Positions 19,420 to 28,441 are shown, numbered from the stretch's first letter. The stretch is 64,000 bases of DNA from Olsenella sp. An270 (GCF_002159735.1 NZ_NFJF01000001.1:124001-188000); one strand, 5' to 3'. The notes: generated by a model not told the origin, from the letters alone. Made by a program: numbers and translations.

Positions 19420-20100
19420 TTGGTCTACTACGTCGAGGACGACAAGAACATCCGCGAGCTCACGGTCTATGCGCTCAGCCAGGGCGGCATCGAGGCCCGG
19501 GGCTGCGCCGACGACGCGGAGTTCCGCCGCGCCTGCGCGGAGCGCACCCCCGACGCCGTCCTTCTCGACATCATGCTCCCCGACGCCGACGGGCTGGAGA
19601 TCCTGGCCCGCCTGCGTCGCACCCCCGGCCTCAAGAACGTGCCCGTCATGATGCTCACGGCCAAGGACACCGAGCTCGACACCGTGCGCGCCCTGGACGG
19701 AGGCGCCGACGACTACCTCTCCAAGCCCTTCGGCATGATGGAGGTCGTGAGCCGCACGCGCGCGCTTTTGCGCCGCGCCGGCCGCGAGCACGCGGCGGCC
19801 GAGAAGCCCGTCTCCCTGATGTGCGGCGACGTGACGCTGTGGCCCGACCGCCGCGAGGTCAGCGTGGGCGGCCGCGAGGTGCAGCTCACGATGCGCGAGT
19901 TCGACCTGCTGGAGTTCCTCATGCGCTCGCCCGGCGTGGTCTTCTCGCGCGAGACGTTGCTCCAGCGCGTGTGGGGCTGGGACTTCGACGGCGGGTCGCG
20001 CACCGTGGACGTGCACGTTCAACAGGTCCGCGCCAAGCTCGGGGACAGCTCCGACCTGATCGAGACCGTACGCGGCGTGGGGTATCGCGTCCGCGGCTAG
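19420..20100 (+). CDS. PhoB/PhoP-type response regulator (OmpR family)
   Basis: 226 residues from the TTG at 19420, preceded by GGGGAGAG at the right distance; a GTG at 19405 with weaker spacing is the alternative. Receiver domain with YVEDD at the start, phosphorylation Asp in LLDIMLPDADG and the Lys of DDYLSKPFG. C-terminal OmpR-type winged helix (LTMREFDLLEFLMRSPG, then VHVQQVRAKLGDSS, GVGYRVRG). Located after pst-phoU and before a kinase, it most likely binds the 11-bp repeats before pstS. Confidence 0.92.
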   Translation: MVYYVEDDKNIRELTVYALSQGGIEARGCADDAEFRRACAERTPDAVLLDIMLPDADGLEILARLRRTPGLKNVPVMMLTAKDTELDTVRALDGGADDYLSKPFGMMEVVSRTRALLRRAGREHAAAEKPVSLMCGDVTLWPDRREVSVGGREVQLTMREFDLLEFLMRSPGVVFSRETLLQRVWGWDFDGGSRTVDVHVQQVRAKLGDSSDLIETVRGVGYRVRG

Positions 20101-20112
20101 ACGGGAGGCAGC

Positions 20113-21504
20113 GTGGTCAGACAGCCGGGGGCCAAGGGCTCGCTCTCGCACCGCATGTTCGTCGCGCTCGTCGTGGCGTGCACGAGCGTGGCGGTGGTCG
20201 TGACCGTGGTCGCCTCCCTCATCTACCAGAGCGCCTTCCTCGCCGACGAGCACACCCAGCTCGCCGGCGAGTGTCGTACCATCGCGTCTCTGCTCAACCT
20301 CGCCGACGACGACCCGGCCGTCCTCTCCGAGCTCGACCTCGGCGACATCCGCGCCACGCTGATCGACCCCGACGGCACCGTCACCTACGACAGCCTGGCG
20401 CCGGCCGACGAGCTGCCCAACCACGGCGACCGTCCCGAGGTGGCCGACGCGCTCGCCGAGGGCTCGGGGTCCTCCGAGCGCGCGAGCGACACAGCCGGCT
20501 ACATGAGCCTCTACGAGGCGGAGCGCCTGGAGTCCGGGCAGGTCGTGCGCCTGTCGGTCGACCGCGCCGGGGTCGTGGCGTTCCTCTTCCAGGACCTGGT
20601 CCTTCTCGCCCTGTTCGCCGTGGTGCTGGTGGGGGCGAGCTGGCTCGTCTCGCGCCGGCTGTCGCGTCGCTTCGTCCAGCCGATCCTCGAGATCGATCCG
20701 TCCTCGGGCGACGGCGTGGCCCCCTACGTGGAGCTCGACCCGCTGGTGAGCCGCCTGAACGAGCAGCACGGCCAGCTCATGCACCGCATGGAGCAGATCC
20801 AGGACGCCGCCGACCTGCGCCGCGAGTTCACCGCCAACGTGACGCACGAGCTCAAGACGCCCATCGCCTCGATCTCGGGCGCGGCCGAGCTCATCCGCGA
20901 CGGCATCGCCAAGCCCGAGGACGTCCCCGGCTTCGCGGGGCGCATCTACGACGACGCGCGCCGGCTCTCGAGCCTGGTGAGCGACATCCTCACCCTCTCC
21001 AAGCTCGACGAGTCCGAGCGCGCGGGCTCCCAGGAGCTCTTCGGCCCGTCCGAGAGCGTGAACCTGCTCGCCGTGGCGCGCGACGTGGCCGACCGCCTGG
21101 CGCCCAAGGCGCGCGCGGCGGGGGTCGACGTCTCCGTCGAGGGCGTCTCGATGATGGTGCGCGGCAACGCGCGCCTGCTCGACGAGCTCGTGAGCAACCT
21201 CTGCGACAACGCGATCCGCTACAACCGGCCGGGCGGCAAGGTCTTCGTGTGGGTGCTGCCGGGCGAGGGCGGCGGGGCGCGCCTGCGCGTGTCCGACACG
21301 GGCATCGGCATCCCCGAGGCGTCGCAGGACAAGGTCTTCGAGCGCTTCTACCGCGTGGACAAGGGCCGCAGCCGCGACATGGGCGGGACCGGCCTGGGTC
21401 TCGCGATCGTCAAGCACGCCGCCGCCTACCACGGCGCCCAGATCGCGCTGGAGAGCACGGTCGACAAGGGCACCACGATCATCGTGACGTTCCCGCGCGC
21501 GTAG
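20113..21504 (+). CDS. PhoR-type sensor histidine kinase
   Basis: 463 residues, GTG start behind GGGAGGCAG. Two membrane helices (about 15-38 and 155-180) enclose an extracytoplasmic sensor segment. Then come the HisKA domain with phospho-His in FTANVTHELKTPI and the ATPase domain with N-box NLCDNAIRYN, G1 DTGIGI and G2 GTGLGLAIVKHA. It should phosphorylate the preceding response regulator under phosphate limitation; gene order supports this. Confidence 0.92.
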   Translation: MVRQPGAKGSLSHRMFVALVVACTSVAVVVTVVASLIYQSAFLADEHTQLAGECRTIASLLNLADDDPAVLSELDLGDIRATLIDPDGTVTYDSLAPADELPNHGDRPEVADALAEGSGSSERASDTAGYMSLYEAERLESGQVVRLSVDRAGVVAFLFQDLVLLALFAVVLVGASWLVSRRLSRRFVQPILEIDPSSGDGVAPYVELDPLVSRLNEQHGQLMHRMEQIQDAADLRREFTANVTHELKTPIASISGAAELIRDGIAKPEDVPGFAGRIYDDARRLSSLVSDILTLSKLDESERAGSQELFGPSESVNLLAVARDVADRLAPKARAAGVDVSVEGVSMMVRGNARLLDELVSNLCDNAIRYNRPGGKVFVWVLPGEGGGARLRVSDTGIGIPEASQDKVFERFYRVDKGRSRDMGGTGLGLAIVKHAAAYHGAQIALESTVDKGTTIIVTFPRA

Positions 21505-21545
21505 CGGGCGCGGGGTTCTTCTCGCTCGCCCGGCCGTGCTCGGTC

Positions 21546-21624
21546 AAATAACGCACAAAATCGTACTTGTGCGTTATTTTCACCTGCGAATATAAAAACC
21601 GGTGCTTGATTTTGTGCGTTAATC
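21546..21624. repeat. 79-bp dispersed repeat, copy A
   Basis: A 13-bp perfect hairpin (AAATAACGCACAA / TTGTGCGTTATTT) is followed by CACCTGCGAATAT and, 30 bp on, a third copy of the arm (TTTGTGCGTTAA). The element is AT-richer than its surroundings. A second copy, nearly 90% identical by eye and the same 79 bp long, lies at 62544-62622. Both are intergenic and just after a gene end. Type unknown: a miniature mobile element or a conserved RNA hairpin. Confidence 0.85.
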
Positions 21625-21706
21625 TGCCGCCGCGGCGCCCTTCTCCTGTCAGGTTTTGCCTCTCCGTGCGTATCGTAGGTAGAGGCGAGAAGGACGGGGG
21701 TGTGCG

Positions 21707-22213
21707 ATGCGCGAGAGAAGACGGGCCGAGCGCCTGGTCAACGCCTACGCTGACCTAATCCTGCGCGTCGCCTACACGTACCTGGGCTCGCGCGCCGACG
21801 CCGAGGACGTGTGCCAGGAGACGCTGTTGCGGCTGCTGCGCCGCAGGGAGCCCTTCGAGAGCGCGGAGCACGAGCGGGCCTGGGTGGTCAGCGTGAGCGC
21901 AAACCTCTGCCGCGACCTGCTGCGCCGGCGCTCCGCGCGACCCACGCTCGCCCTGGAGGAGGTCGCGGAGCCGGTGGCGCCCGAGCCGGGGCACGACCTC
22001 GCGACGACGACGCGCGTCCTGCGCGCCGTCATGCGCCTGCCGCTCGCGTACCGCGAGGCGATCTTCCTCCACTACTACGAGAACTACTCGATCAGGGAAA
22101 TCGCTCGGGCCTGCGACTGCAGCGAGGACGCTGCCGCCGCCCGCCTGAGCCGCGGCCGCGCGAAGCTGAGGGAGCTCTTGAAGGGGGATGATCTCGATGA
22201 GGGGGACGTTTGA
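21707..22213 (+). CDS. ECF-type RNA polymerase sigma factor
   Basis: 168 residues. Region 2 is recognisable as YADLILRVAYTYLGSRADAED then VCQETLLRLLRR, and region 4 as LRAVMRLPLAYREAIFLHYYE then YSIREIARACDCSEDAAAARL. Length and domain order are those of small extracytoplasmic-function sigma factors. It overlaps the next gene by 17 bp; that gene encodes a single-span membrane protein, the usual anti-sigma arrangement. Stimulus and regulon unknown. Confidence 0.9.
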   Translation: MRERRRAERLVNAYADLILRVAYTYLGSRADAEDVCQETLLRLLRRREPFESAEHERAWVVSVSANLCRDLLRRRSARPTLALEEVAEPVAPEPGHDLATTTRVLRAVMRLPLAYREAIFLHYYENYSIREIARACDCSEDAAAARLSRGRAKLRELLKGDDLDEGDV

Positions 22214-23216
22214 CGAGTATCGCAGGGAGCTCGATGGCATGGCCTTCTCGCCGGGCGAGAAGAACGAGCTGGTAGGAAGGCTCTCCCACGCGGCCGCGCC
22301 GCGCCGCGCCCGCCTCCCGCGCGCCGCCGTCGCGGCCGGGGTCGCGATCGCGCTCGGGGCGGGCGTGGTGACGGCGTACGCGACCGGAGCGCTCGGGGCG
22401 GCCGCCGACTTCCTGCTCGACGTCTTTGGGGAGGACGCGGCGCAGACCCAGACCATCGCCGACGCCGTGCAGCCCGCGGGCGCGAGCGCCGCGGCGGGCG
22501 GGCTGACCGTCTCCGCCGATGCCGTGCTCGGCGACGACACGCACTACGTGGTCGTCTACAGCCTGACCCCCGATGACCCGACGCTCTTCGAGGGCGTGGC
22601 GCGCAGCGACGAGGGGACGGTCCTTCTCGATTTCTCCAACATCGCGATCCCGGAGAACGAGGGGGCGTCCGGCGGCGGCATGGGCGCGTACTTCTACGAC
22701 GCCGACCCGGAAGACGCGAGCGTGCAGTACGTCCAGCAGTGCTGGGCGCAGAGCGAGGGCGGTCTCGCGGGCACCAGCGCGTACGTGAAGTTCGTCGATC
22801 TGTACGCGCTCGACCCGGAGACGCTGAAGCCTGTGGGCGAGCCGCTCGCAACGGGCACGTGGGAGCTCGAGGTCCCGCTCGACTACGAGAGCGAGGCGAT
22901 TGCGCTGCCCGTGGGCCAGACGGTCGACTTCGAGGGTGCCTCGGTCACGGTGACGGAGCTCAGCGTCTCTCCGCTCGGCGTCTTGGTCTCCTACGACCTT
23001 GCGGGCACGCCGGATGCCAGCCAGGAGTTCCCGCAGCTGAACCTGCCCGTGTTCGTGAGCTTTGCCGACGGGACGAGCTTTGACGCCACCTGGGCCGGCG
23101 GCTTTGGCGACGACGCCCACGTCACCAAGGGCGCGTCCTTCGACCGGATCGTGGACACCGATGACATCGTGAGCGTGACAGTGGGCGACGTCACGGTCGA
23201 GGTCCCGCACGCGTAG
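22197..23216 (+). CDS. membrane anti-sigma-like protein (DUF4179-type)
   Basis: 339 residues from ATG 22197, preferred over ATG 22188 because AAGGGGG then lies at a proper distance. A short cytoplasmic N-terminus (TFDEYRRELDGMAFSPGEKN), one membrane span (about 45-70, ARLPRAAVAAGVAIALGAGV) and a large extracellular beta-rich part. This layout, and coupling to an ECF sigma gene, match anti-sigma proteins with an extracellular DUF4179-like domain. Direct binding to the sigma factor is inferred. A terminator follows. Confidence 0.75.
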   Translation: MRGTFDEYRRELDGMAFSPGEKNELVGRLSHAAAPRRARLPRAAVAAGVAIALGAGVVTAYATGALGAAADFLLDVFGEDAAQTQTIADAVQPAGASAAAGGLTVSADAVLGDDTHYVVVYSLTPDDPTLFEGVARSDEGTVLLDFSNIAIPENEGASGGGMGAYFYDADPEDASVQYVQQCWAQSEGGLAGTSAYVKFVDLYALDPETLKPVGEPLATGTWELEVPLDYESEAIALPVGQTVDFEGASVTVTELSVSPLGVLVSYDLAGTPDASQEFPQLNLPVFVSFADGTSFDATWAGGFGDDAHVTKGASFDRIVDTDDIVSVTVGDVTVEVPHA

Positions 23217-23240
23217 CGACTCCGCGTACCCCGTTCCCGG

Positions 23241-23273
23241 CGCCGGCCTCCCCGCGGGGCCGGCGTCTTCTTT
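23241..23273 (+). terminator. intrinsic terminator after the sigma/anti-sigma operon
   Basis: CGCCGGCC (23241-23248) pairs with GGCCGGCG (23258-23265), followed by TCTTCTTT. It sits 25 bp after the stop at 23216 and abuts the stop of the convergent gene at 23272. Confidence 0.7.
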
Positions 23274-24765
23274 AGGCGTCGAGCCTGAGCTCCCAGAGGT
23301 TGGTCCAGCCGGGCATGGGCAGCTCGGGGTAGGGGAGCCAGATCGGGCGGTGGCGGGTGAAGCCGCAGCGCGTGTACATGGCGTTGGCCTCGACGCCCTG
23401 GACAGAGGTGTTGAGGCGCACCGCGCGGGCGCCCTCGCCGCGCGCCTCGCGACCCATGGCGTCGAGCAGGGCGACGGAGACGTGGCGCCCGCGCGCCGCG
23501 GGGTCGACGGCGAGCAGATGGAGCCCCCGCACCTCGCGGGCGGGGAGGTCCTCCCAGCCGGGGCCGCCCGTGCCGGACCCGTGCCCGGGGGCGGTGCCGT
23601 CCCCCATGTCCGCGTCGAGGTCCATGGCCACGGCGCCGAGAAGGACGGCATCCTCGCGGGGCGCGCCGTCGTGGACGGCGGCGGCGTCGAAGGCGCCCCA
23701 GTAGGAGCCGGCCGCGAGCAGGCCAGGCGCCATGCCGGCCGGCGGCCAGACACCCGGGACCCAGCCGCAGGTGCCGCCTGCCGCGCTCACGTGGGCGTAG
23801 AGCGCGTCGAGCCTCTCGGCCCAGAGGCCCGAGACGGGCAGGCGCACGACGGCGACGTCGGTCGGGACGTTCGCGCGGCCCTCGTGGCGCACGTCGTTGC
23901 GGGCGATGGTGACGAGGAGCTCGCGCGCCACGGCGGTGGGAGCCATCTTGGGGAGATTGTGGTCGATGCCGGGCTCCACGACCTTGGTCGCGCCGGGGAT
24001 GGCGGAGACGATGCGGTCGGTCTCCTCGGGGAGGATCTCGTCGAACTCGCCGACCATGACGGTCACGGGACAGGAGACGCGCGCCAGCGAGGCGGCGTCG
24101 ATCTGCGGCTGCTCGACCATGAGCTGCAGGAGCTCGGCGATGCGGGCGGACTCGGCGGGGGAGGGCACCGGCGTGCCGTCCTCCAGCGTGACGCCCTCCT
24201 CGCCCTCCTCGGCCCAGCGGCGATTCTCGGCCGCGGCATAGGCCATCCAGTCGGTGTCCTCCTTGGGCAGCCCGGCGGGCGTGAGGTTGGCGCCGAGCGC
24301 GGTCACGGAGAGGACGTGCTCGCCCCAGTCGCGGGCGAGGAGCAGCCCCAGGATGCCGCCGTCGGAGAAGCCGAGCACGTGGACCTGCGGAACGCCGAGG
24401 CGTGAGCAGACCTCGCGGGCGTCAGCGGCCATGAGCTCGTAGGAGAGCGGCGCGGTGCCGCGCGTGCTCTGGCCCTGCGCGCGGGAATCAACGGCCACGA
24501 CGGCGCGGCCGCTCGCGCAGACGGCATCGATGACCGGGCCAAAGATGCCGTGCTCCTCGCCGTTGCCGTGCAGCATGAGGACCGGCGGCACGGCGAGGCC
24601 GACGCCGAAGGGCGTTCCCGGCTCGTCGGCGACGCCAGCAGGCGCGTACGTCCAGGCCACGATCGTCGCGCCGTCGGCCGTCGGCACCTCCACGCGCGCC
24701 GCGAGCGCGGTCTGCGGCAGCGCGTACGGACGCGGAACGTGCACCGGCGGCGGCGTGACGGTCAT
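23272..24765 (-). CDS. alpha/beta-hydrolase - GNAT acetyltransferase fusion
   Basis: 497 residues. Residues about 20-290 form an alpha/beta-hydrolase: oxyanion HGNG (about 70), nucleophile elbow GFSDGG with Ser about 146, acid in MVGEFDEILP and His in EPGIDHNLPKM. Residues about 300-495 look like a GNAT N-acetyltransferase: VRLPVSGLWAERLDAL, then LHLLAVDPAARGRHVSVALL (acetyl-CoA loop) and NTSVQGVEANAMYTRCGF, the typical GNAT C-terminal strand-helix. No frameshift separates the halves. Substrates unknown; possibly deacylation and re-acylation of one compound, which is speculation. A conserved-loop hairpin lies directly upstream. Confidence 0.8.
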   Translation of the reverse strand: MTVTPPPVHVPRPYALPQTALAARVEVPTADGATIVAWTYAPAGVADEPGTPFGVGLAVPPVLMLHGNGEEHGIFGPVIDAVCASGRAVVAVDSRAQGQSTRGTAPLSYELMAADAREVCSRLGVPQVHVLGFSDGGILGLLLARDWGEHVLSVTALGANLTPAGLPKEDTDWMAYAAAENRRWAEEGEEGVTLEDGTPVPSPAESARIAELLQLMVEQPQIDAASLARVSCPVTVMVGEFDEILPEETDRIVSAIPGATKVVEPGIDHNLPKMAPTAVARELLVTIARNDVRHEGRANVPTDVAVVRLPVSGLWAERLDALYAHVSAAGGTCGWVPGVWPPAGMAPGLLAAGSYWGAFDAAAVHDGAPREDAVLLGAVAMDLDADMGDGTAPGHGSGTGGPGWEDLPAREVRGLHLLAVDPAARGRHVSVALLDAMGREARGEGARAVRLNTSVQGVEANAMYTRCGFTRHRPIWLPYPELPMPGWTNLWELRLDA

Positions 24766-24797
24766 GAGGGAATCCCTTCGCCTAAGGTCAATCGGAC

Positions 24798-24889
24798 GGG
24801 CTCGCGGGGCGGGAAGGTCCGGCGCTCAGACAGCTTGCCGCAGAGGGCGCGGCAAGAACTCGCGGCGGACCTTCCCGCCCCGCGAGCCC
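24798..24889 (-). repeat. long hairpin with conserved loop (element G)
   Basis: A 24-bp perfect stem (24798-24821 / 24866-24889) around a 44-nt loop. Read on the minus strand, the loop begins CCGCGAGTTC, contains GCCGCGCCCT...TGCGGC (an inner hairpin) and ends CTGTCTGAGCGC. The loop aligns over nearly its whole length with the loop of the 33258-33365 hairpin, whereas the stems are unrelated. It lies 32 bp before the start codon at 24765, in the gap after metG. No U-tract follows. Confidence 0.85.
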
Positions 24890-24913
24890 TGACCGGAGGT
24901 TCTTCTCGGCCGG

Positions 24914-26938
24914 CTATTTCTTGAGCTGCGACGGGTGCTTCTCGAAGAAGTCGTAGCGCGGGGGGAGCGGGACGATCTTGTGGTCCGCGGGGGTCTCGCC
25001 GCAGGCGGCGGCCAGCTCGGTGGGGCCGTCGAAGGCGTGGTCCCAGGAGAAGAACAGCTCGGGCGAGAAGCTCATGTGCTCGCAGATCTTCTCGCAGCCA
25101 AAGGGCACGGCCGGGTGCATGAGCAGGGCCGTCGTGCGCAGCGCGACGAAGGCGTCGGCGAGGGCGGCCTCGTAGGCGGCGTCGTCGCCCTTGGCGGCCT
25201 TGGAGGCGTCGTCCCAGCGCTTGTTGGCCGCACGGCAGAACTCCTCGGCAACCGTCAGCGCGCCGTGGGCGTCGAACTCGTAGGCGCGACGCTCGAACTC
25301 GAGCGTGGCCTCGCGGGCGGCGGAGACGGTCTCCTCGCTCGGGGCGACGGCGGGCAGGTGCGCGTCGCAGACGTTGGCGGCGCCGTAGAAGCAGCTGCGG
25401 GCCAGGCGGTTGAAGATGTTGGTGAGGAAGGCGCTCTCCTTGAGGGCGGGGTCCACCACGCGCGGGTCGTCGCGGACGAGGACGTCCTCGCCGGTCGCCT
25501 TGTCCTTGTGGGAGACCGAGGTGTCAAAGGCCTTGGGGTTGAAGGAGACGGCCTTCTGGTCGAGGCCGAGGGACAGCCAGTGGGCGCGCAGCTGCTCGGG
25601 CGTGTAGGCGTCCAGCAGCTCGGCGGCCATCGGGGGCGCGATCTTGCCCGAGCTCGAGGCCTTCTTGTTCATGAACAGGATGTGATAGTTGGCCACGGGG
25701 ATGTCCTGCGTGAGGCCCCAGTCGAGCGCCTCCCACATGGCGGGCTGCGCCACGCAGTAGAAGTAGATGTTGTCCTGGCCGATGAACTGGTAGACGCGGG
25801 CGTCCTCACTGCACCACCAGTCGTGCCAGTCGCGGCTGGAGTAGCGGCCCTCCGGAGCCAGCGAGAGCGTCGTCTGCGTGAACGAGATCGGCGCCCACAG
25901 GCTCTCGGGCCAGCACCAGACCGTGAGGCCGCTCGTGCCCTCCAGCTCGGGCGCCGCCACGCCCCAGTCGATGTTGCCGGTGATGCGGAACGGCAGCAGG
26001 CACTTGCCGGTGCGGAAGCGCACGCCCGCGGCGTCGAGCTTCTCGCGGGCCTCGTCGCGCTCCTCCCAGCCGGCGAAGGTGAGCGAGAAGGACTGCTGGC
26101 CCTTCTCGGCCTCCGCGAGCGTGTGGGCGGGGAGCTCGGCGGCGACGGCGTCATAGGCCTCGCGGAACTTGGTCTGGATGTAGATGACCGGGTCGACGAG
26201 GCTCTCGCGCACGGTCTTGGTGACGACGGCGCGGACCTGCGGGTCCATGTCCCACTCGTCCATGAGGCGCTCGAGCTCGTCGCGGAAGGCGGGCAGGTCG
26301 AAGTACCAGTTGTCGACCGGGCGCAGCTCGGGCGTCGTGCCGCTGACCTGCGAGACGGGAGCGATCAGCTCCTCCGGGTCAAACTGGTGGCCGAGGTCGC
26401 ACTCGTCGGCATAGGCCTTCTCGGACTTGCAGCCGCGCACGGGGCAGCGGCCCTGGACCTGGCGACCGTTGAGGAAGGTGCCCGCCTCGACGTCATAGAA
26501 CTGGCGCGTTGAGCGCTTCTTGAGGTAGCCGCGCTCGTGGAGGCGGCGGATCAGCTCGTCGGTCACGCGGGCGTGGACGTCGCGCGCAGGCGCGAGGCCG
26601 GAGCCGGCGAAGAGGTCGAGCGAGATGCCATAGGCGTCGAGGGCGGCCTTCTGGCTCTCGTGGTTGGCGCGGACGTAGTCCTCGATCGTGCCCGCGTAGC
26701 CCTCGTTCTCGACCTTCTTGCGGTAGCCCTCGGCGATGGGCGACCCGTAGCAGTCCGTGCCGGAGACAAAGATCACGTTCTCGGCGCCGATGCGGTCGCG
26801 CAGGAAGCGCGCGAAGAAGTCGGCCGGGACAAAGACGCCGCCGATGTGGCCGAAGTGCAGGTTCTTGTTGCCGTAGGGCATGCCGCCGGTGATGACCGCG
26901 CGGCGGGGGAAGCTCGGGCGAGAGGAGGTCTCGGGCAT
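24914..26938 (-). CDS. metG: methionyl-tRNA synthetase, divergent form
   Basis: 674 residues. Class I synthetase with the HIGH box as HFGHIGG (about 28-34), the nearby FVSGTDCYGSPIAEG and a zinc knuckle CPVRGCKSEKAYADECD, as in MetRS. The second signature is FMNKKASSSGK in place of KMSKS. The helical anticodon-binding part begins at NIFNRLARSCFYG. It charges tRNA-Met. The segment normally reading like VWFDAPIGY is LTVWCWPESLWAPISF here, so it is a divergent member; no second metG is in the window. It is transcribed towards the hydrolase fusion. Confidence 0.82.
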   Translation of the reverse strand: MPETSSRPSFPRRAVITGGMPYGNKNLHFGHIGGVFVPADFFARFLRDRIGAENVIFVSGTDCYGSPIAEGYRKKVENEGYAGTIEDYVRANHESQKAALDAYGISLDLFAGSGLAPARDVHARVTDELIRRLHERGYLKKRSTRQFYDVEAGTFLNGRQVQGRCPVRGCKSEKAYADECDLGHQFDPEELIAPVSQVSGTTPELRPVDNWYFDLPAFRDELERLMDEWDMDPQVRAVVTKTVRESLVDPVIYIQTKFREAYDAVAAELPAHTLAEAEKGQQSFSLTFAGWEERDEAREKLDAAGVRFRTGKCLLPFRITGNIDWGVAAPELEGTSGLTVWCWPESLWAPISFTQTTLSLAPEGRYSSRDWHDWWCSEDARVYQFIGQDNIYFYCVAQPAMWEALDWGLTQDIPVANYHILFMNKKASSSGKIAPPMAAELLDAYTPEQLRAHWLSLGLDQKAVSFNPKAFDTSVSHKDKATGEDVLVRDDPRVVDPALKESAFLTNIFNRLARSCFYGAANVCDAHLPAVAPSEETVSAAREATLEFERRAYEFDAHGALTVAEEFCRAANKRWDDASKAAKGDDAAYEAALADAFVALRTTALLMHPAVPFGCEKICEHMSFSPELFFSWDHAFDGPTELAAACGETPADHKIVPLPPRYDFFEKHPSQLKK

Positions 26939-27021
26939 GGGTGCTCCTTCGTGTCTGGGTACAGCCCTCCCATTCTCGCACTTCTCGCCCGCGCGCGGGG
27001 CCGGCGCGCTAAGATGGGCGC

Positions 27022-27564
27022 ATGCGTGAGGTCGCAGACATAGACGTCCTGGGGGACGGCGCCCTGCAGCGGGGGATCGCGTGGCTGTCGCTCGCGGTCC
27101 TCGGCGGGACTGTCCTTCTCGCCGGGCTCCTCGCGCTCGTCCTGGGTGGCGAGCGCCTTGACGTGTGGTGGTGGGTCGCGCTGGCGCTGGGGAGCCTCGT
27201 CGCGCTGCCCGTCCACGAGCTGGTGCACGGCGCGGCGTTCAAGCTGCTGTGCCCTGGGTGCCGGGTCTCCTTTGGCTTCCAGGACGCCTTCCTCTACACC
27301 AGGACGGACGGGGCCGTGCTGCCGCGCGGTCGCATGACGGCCGTGCTGCTGGCGCCTGCGGTGCTGGTGACGGCCGCCCTTGCGGCAGCGGCGCTGGCTG
27401 CGGGGCGTCCCGTGCTCGCCGTGCTCCTTGCCGGCATCCACCTTGCGGGCTGTGCCGGCGACGCCCTCATGGCCGCGGCGTGCCTGCGCGAGTCGTCCTG
27501 TACCCACGTCCGTGACACCGAGACCGGGATCACCCTGCTCTCTAACCGCGAGGAGGCCGAATGA
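27022..27564 (+). CDS. DUF3267-like putative membrane metalloprotease
   Basis: 180 residues with about four hydrophobic segments. A zincin-type motif HELVHG lies inside the second hydrophobic region (ALPVHELVHGAAFKL), and a possible third ligand in GIHLAGCAGDALMA. Cys-rich LLCPGCRVSFGF follows the HELVH helix. This fits DUF3267 putative zincin peptidases. Substrate unknown. Its stop overlaps the next start (ATGA), so it forms an operon with the nitroreductase. Confidence 0.7.
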   Translation: MREVADIDVLGDGALQRGIAWLSLAVLGGTVLLAGLLALVLGGERLDVWWWVALALGSLVALPVHELVHGAAFKLLCPGCRVSFGFQDAFLYTRTDGAVLPRGRMTAVLLAPAVLVTAALAAAALAAGRPVLAVLLAGIHLAGCAGDALMAAACLRESSCTHVRDTETGITLLSNREEAE

Positions 27565-28301
27565 ACGAGACCATCGCCCAGCTCCACGAGCGCCGCTCCG
27601 TGCGCGCCTATACGAGCGAGCCCGTGAGCGACGCCGACGAGCGCGCCATCCTCGAGGCCGCGTGCCAGGCCCCCACGGCGGGCAACCAGCAGCTCTACTC
27701 CATCATCGTGGTGCGCGACCAGGCGGAGAAGGAGGAGCTCGCCGTCACCTGCGACAACCAGCCGTTCATTGCGACGGCGCCGCTCGTGCTCGTGTTCTGC
27801 GTCGACGTCCGCCGCTGGCACCGGGCCTTCGTCGCCGCCGGCGCCGAGCCGCGCGAGCCGGGCGTGGGCGACTTCCTGCTGGCGCTCGAGGACACCGCCA
27901 TCGCGGCACAGAACGCCGTGGTCGCCGCCCACAGCCTGGGACTCGGCTCGTGCTACATCGGCGACATCCTCGAGCGACGCGAGGACCAGGCGCGCATCCT
28001 GGGGTGCCCGCGCCATGTGGTGCCCGCGGTGATGCTCGTGATCGGACATCCCACCCCGGGGCAGCTCAGGCGCGTGAAGCCCACGCGCCTGCCGCTCGAG
28101 GACATCGTCTTCGAGGACCGGTACGAGACGCGCGACGCCGACCGCCTGCTCGAGGACCTTCGTCCCAAGGCCCCGGCCAGCCGCGACCTCGACGACTGGG
28201 CGCGCGCGTTCTGCGAGCGCAAGTGGAACTCGGGCTTCTCGCGCGAGATGACGCGCTCCGCCGCTGCCATCCTCGCGGACTTCGCGACGGACGTGTCCTA
28301 A
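27561..28301 (+). CDS. nitroreductase-family FMN oxidoreductase
   Basis: 246 residues. Nitroreductase fold with the phosphate/FMN-binding start HERRSVRAYTSEPVS and QAPTAGNQQLYS, the NfsA-like central region ALEDTAIAAQNAVVAAHSLG then LGSCYIGDI, and VIGHPTPGQLRR. The C-terminal extension resembles NfsA/FRP-type members. It would reduce nitro or quinone compounds with NAD(P)H. Physiological substrate unknown. Confidence 0.88.
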   Translation: MNETIAQLHERRSVRAYTSEPVSDADERAILEAACQAPTAGNQQLYSIIVVRDQAEKEELAVTCDNQPFIATAPLVLVFCVDVRRWHRAFVAAGAEPREPGVGDFLLALEDTAIAAQNAVVAAHSLGLGSCYIGDILERREDQARILGCPRHVVPAVMLVIGHPTPGQLRRVKPTRLPLEDIVFEDRYETRDADRLLEDLRPKAPASRDLDDWARAFCERKWNSGFSREMTRSAAAILADFATDVS

Positions 28302-28317
28302 GCCAGATGCTCACCCA

Positions 28318-28441
28318 TTGTCTGGGTACTTTTTCTGGCGACTGCCAAGTATCACCTTTTCAGTAGCATTTTCTGACCTGCGAGTTTGTGACCGATGGCG
28401 AGGCATATACTTCGCATTGTCGAGAAAAAGTACCCAGACAA
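28318..28441. repeat. large hairpin upstream of queH (element C)
   Basis: A 19-bp perfect inverted repeat (28318-28336 / 28423-28441; arm TTGTCTGGGTACTTTTTCT) continues inward as an imperfect stem (CGAC...AAGTAT with ATACTT...GTCG). The loop contains GACCTGCGAGTTT, resembling the CACCTGCGAATAT motif of the 79-bp repeats. It is markedly AT-richer than its surroundings and ends 25 bp before the queH start codon. Confidence 0.8.

Noticed and set aside
24798-24889. Simple intrinsic terminator for metG
   Set aside because: The stem is long and perfect, but no U-tract follows on the minus strand and the loop is conserved with another locus, so it is listed as a separate element.
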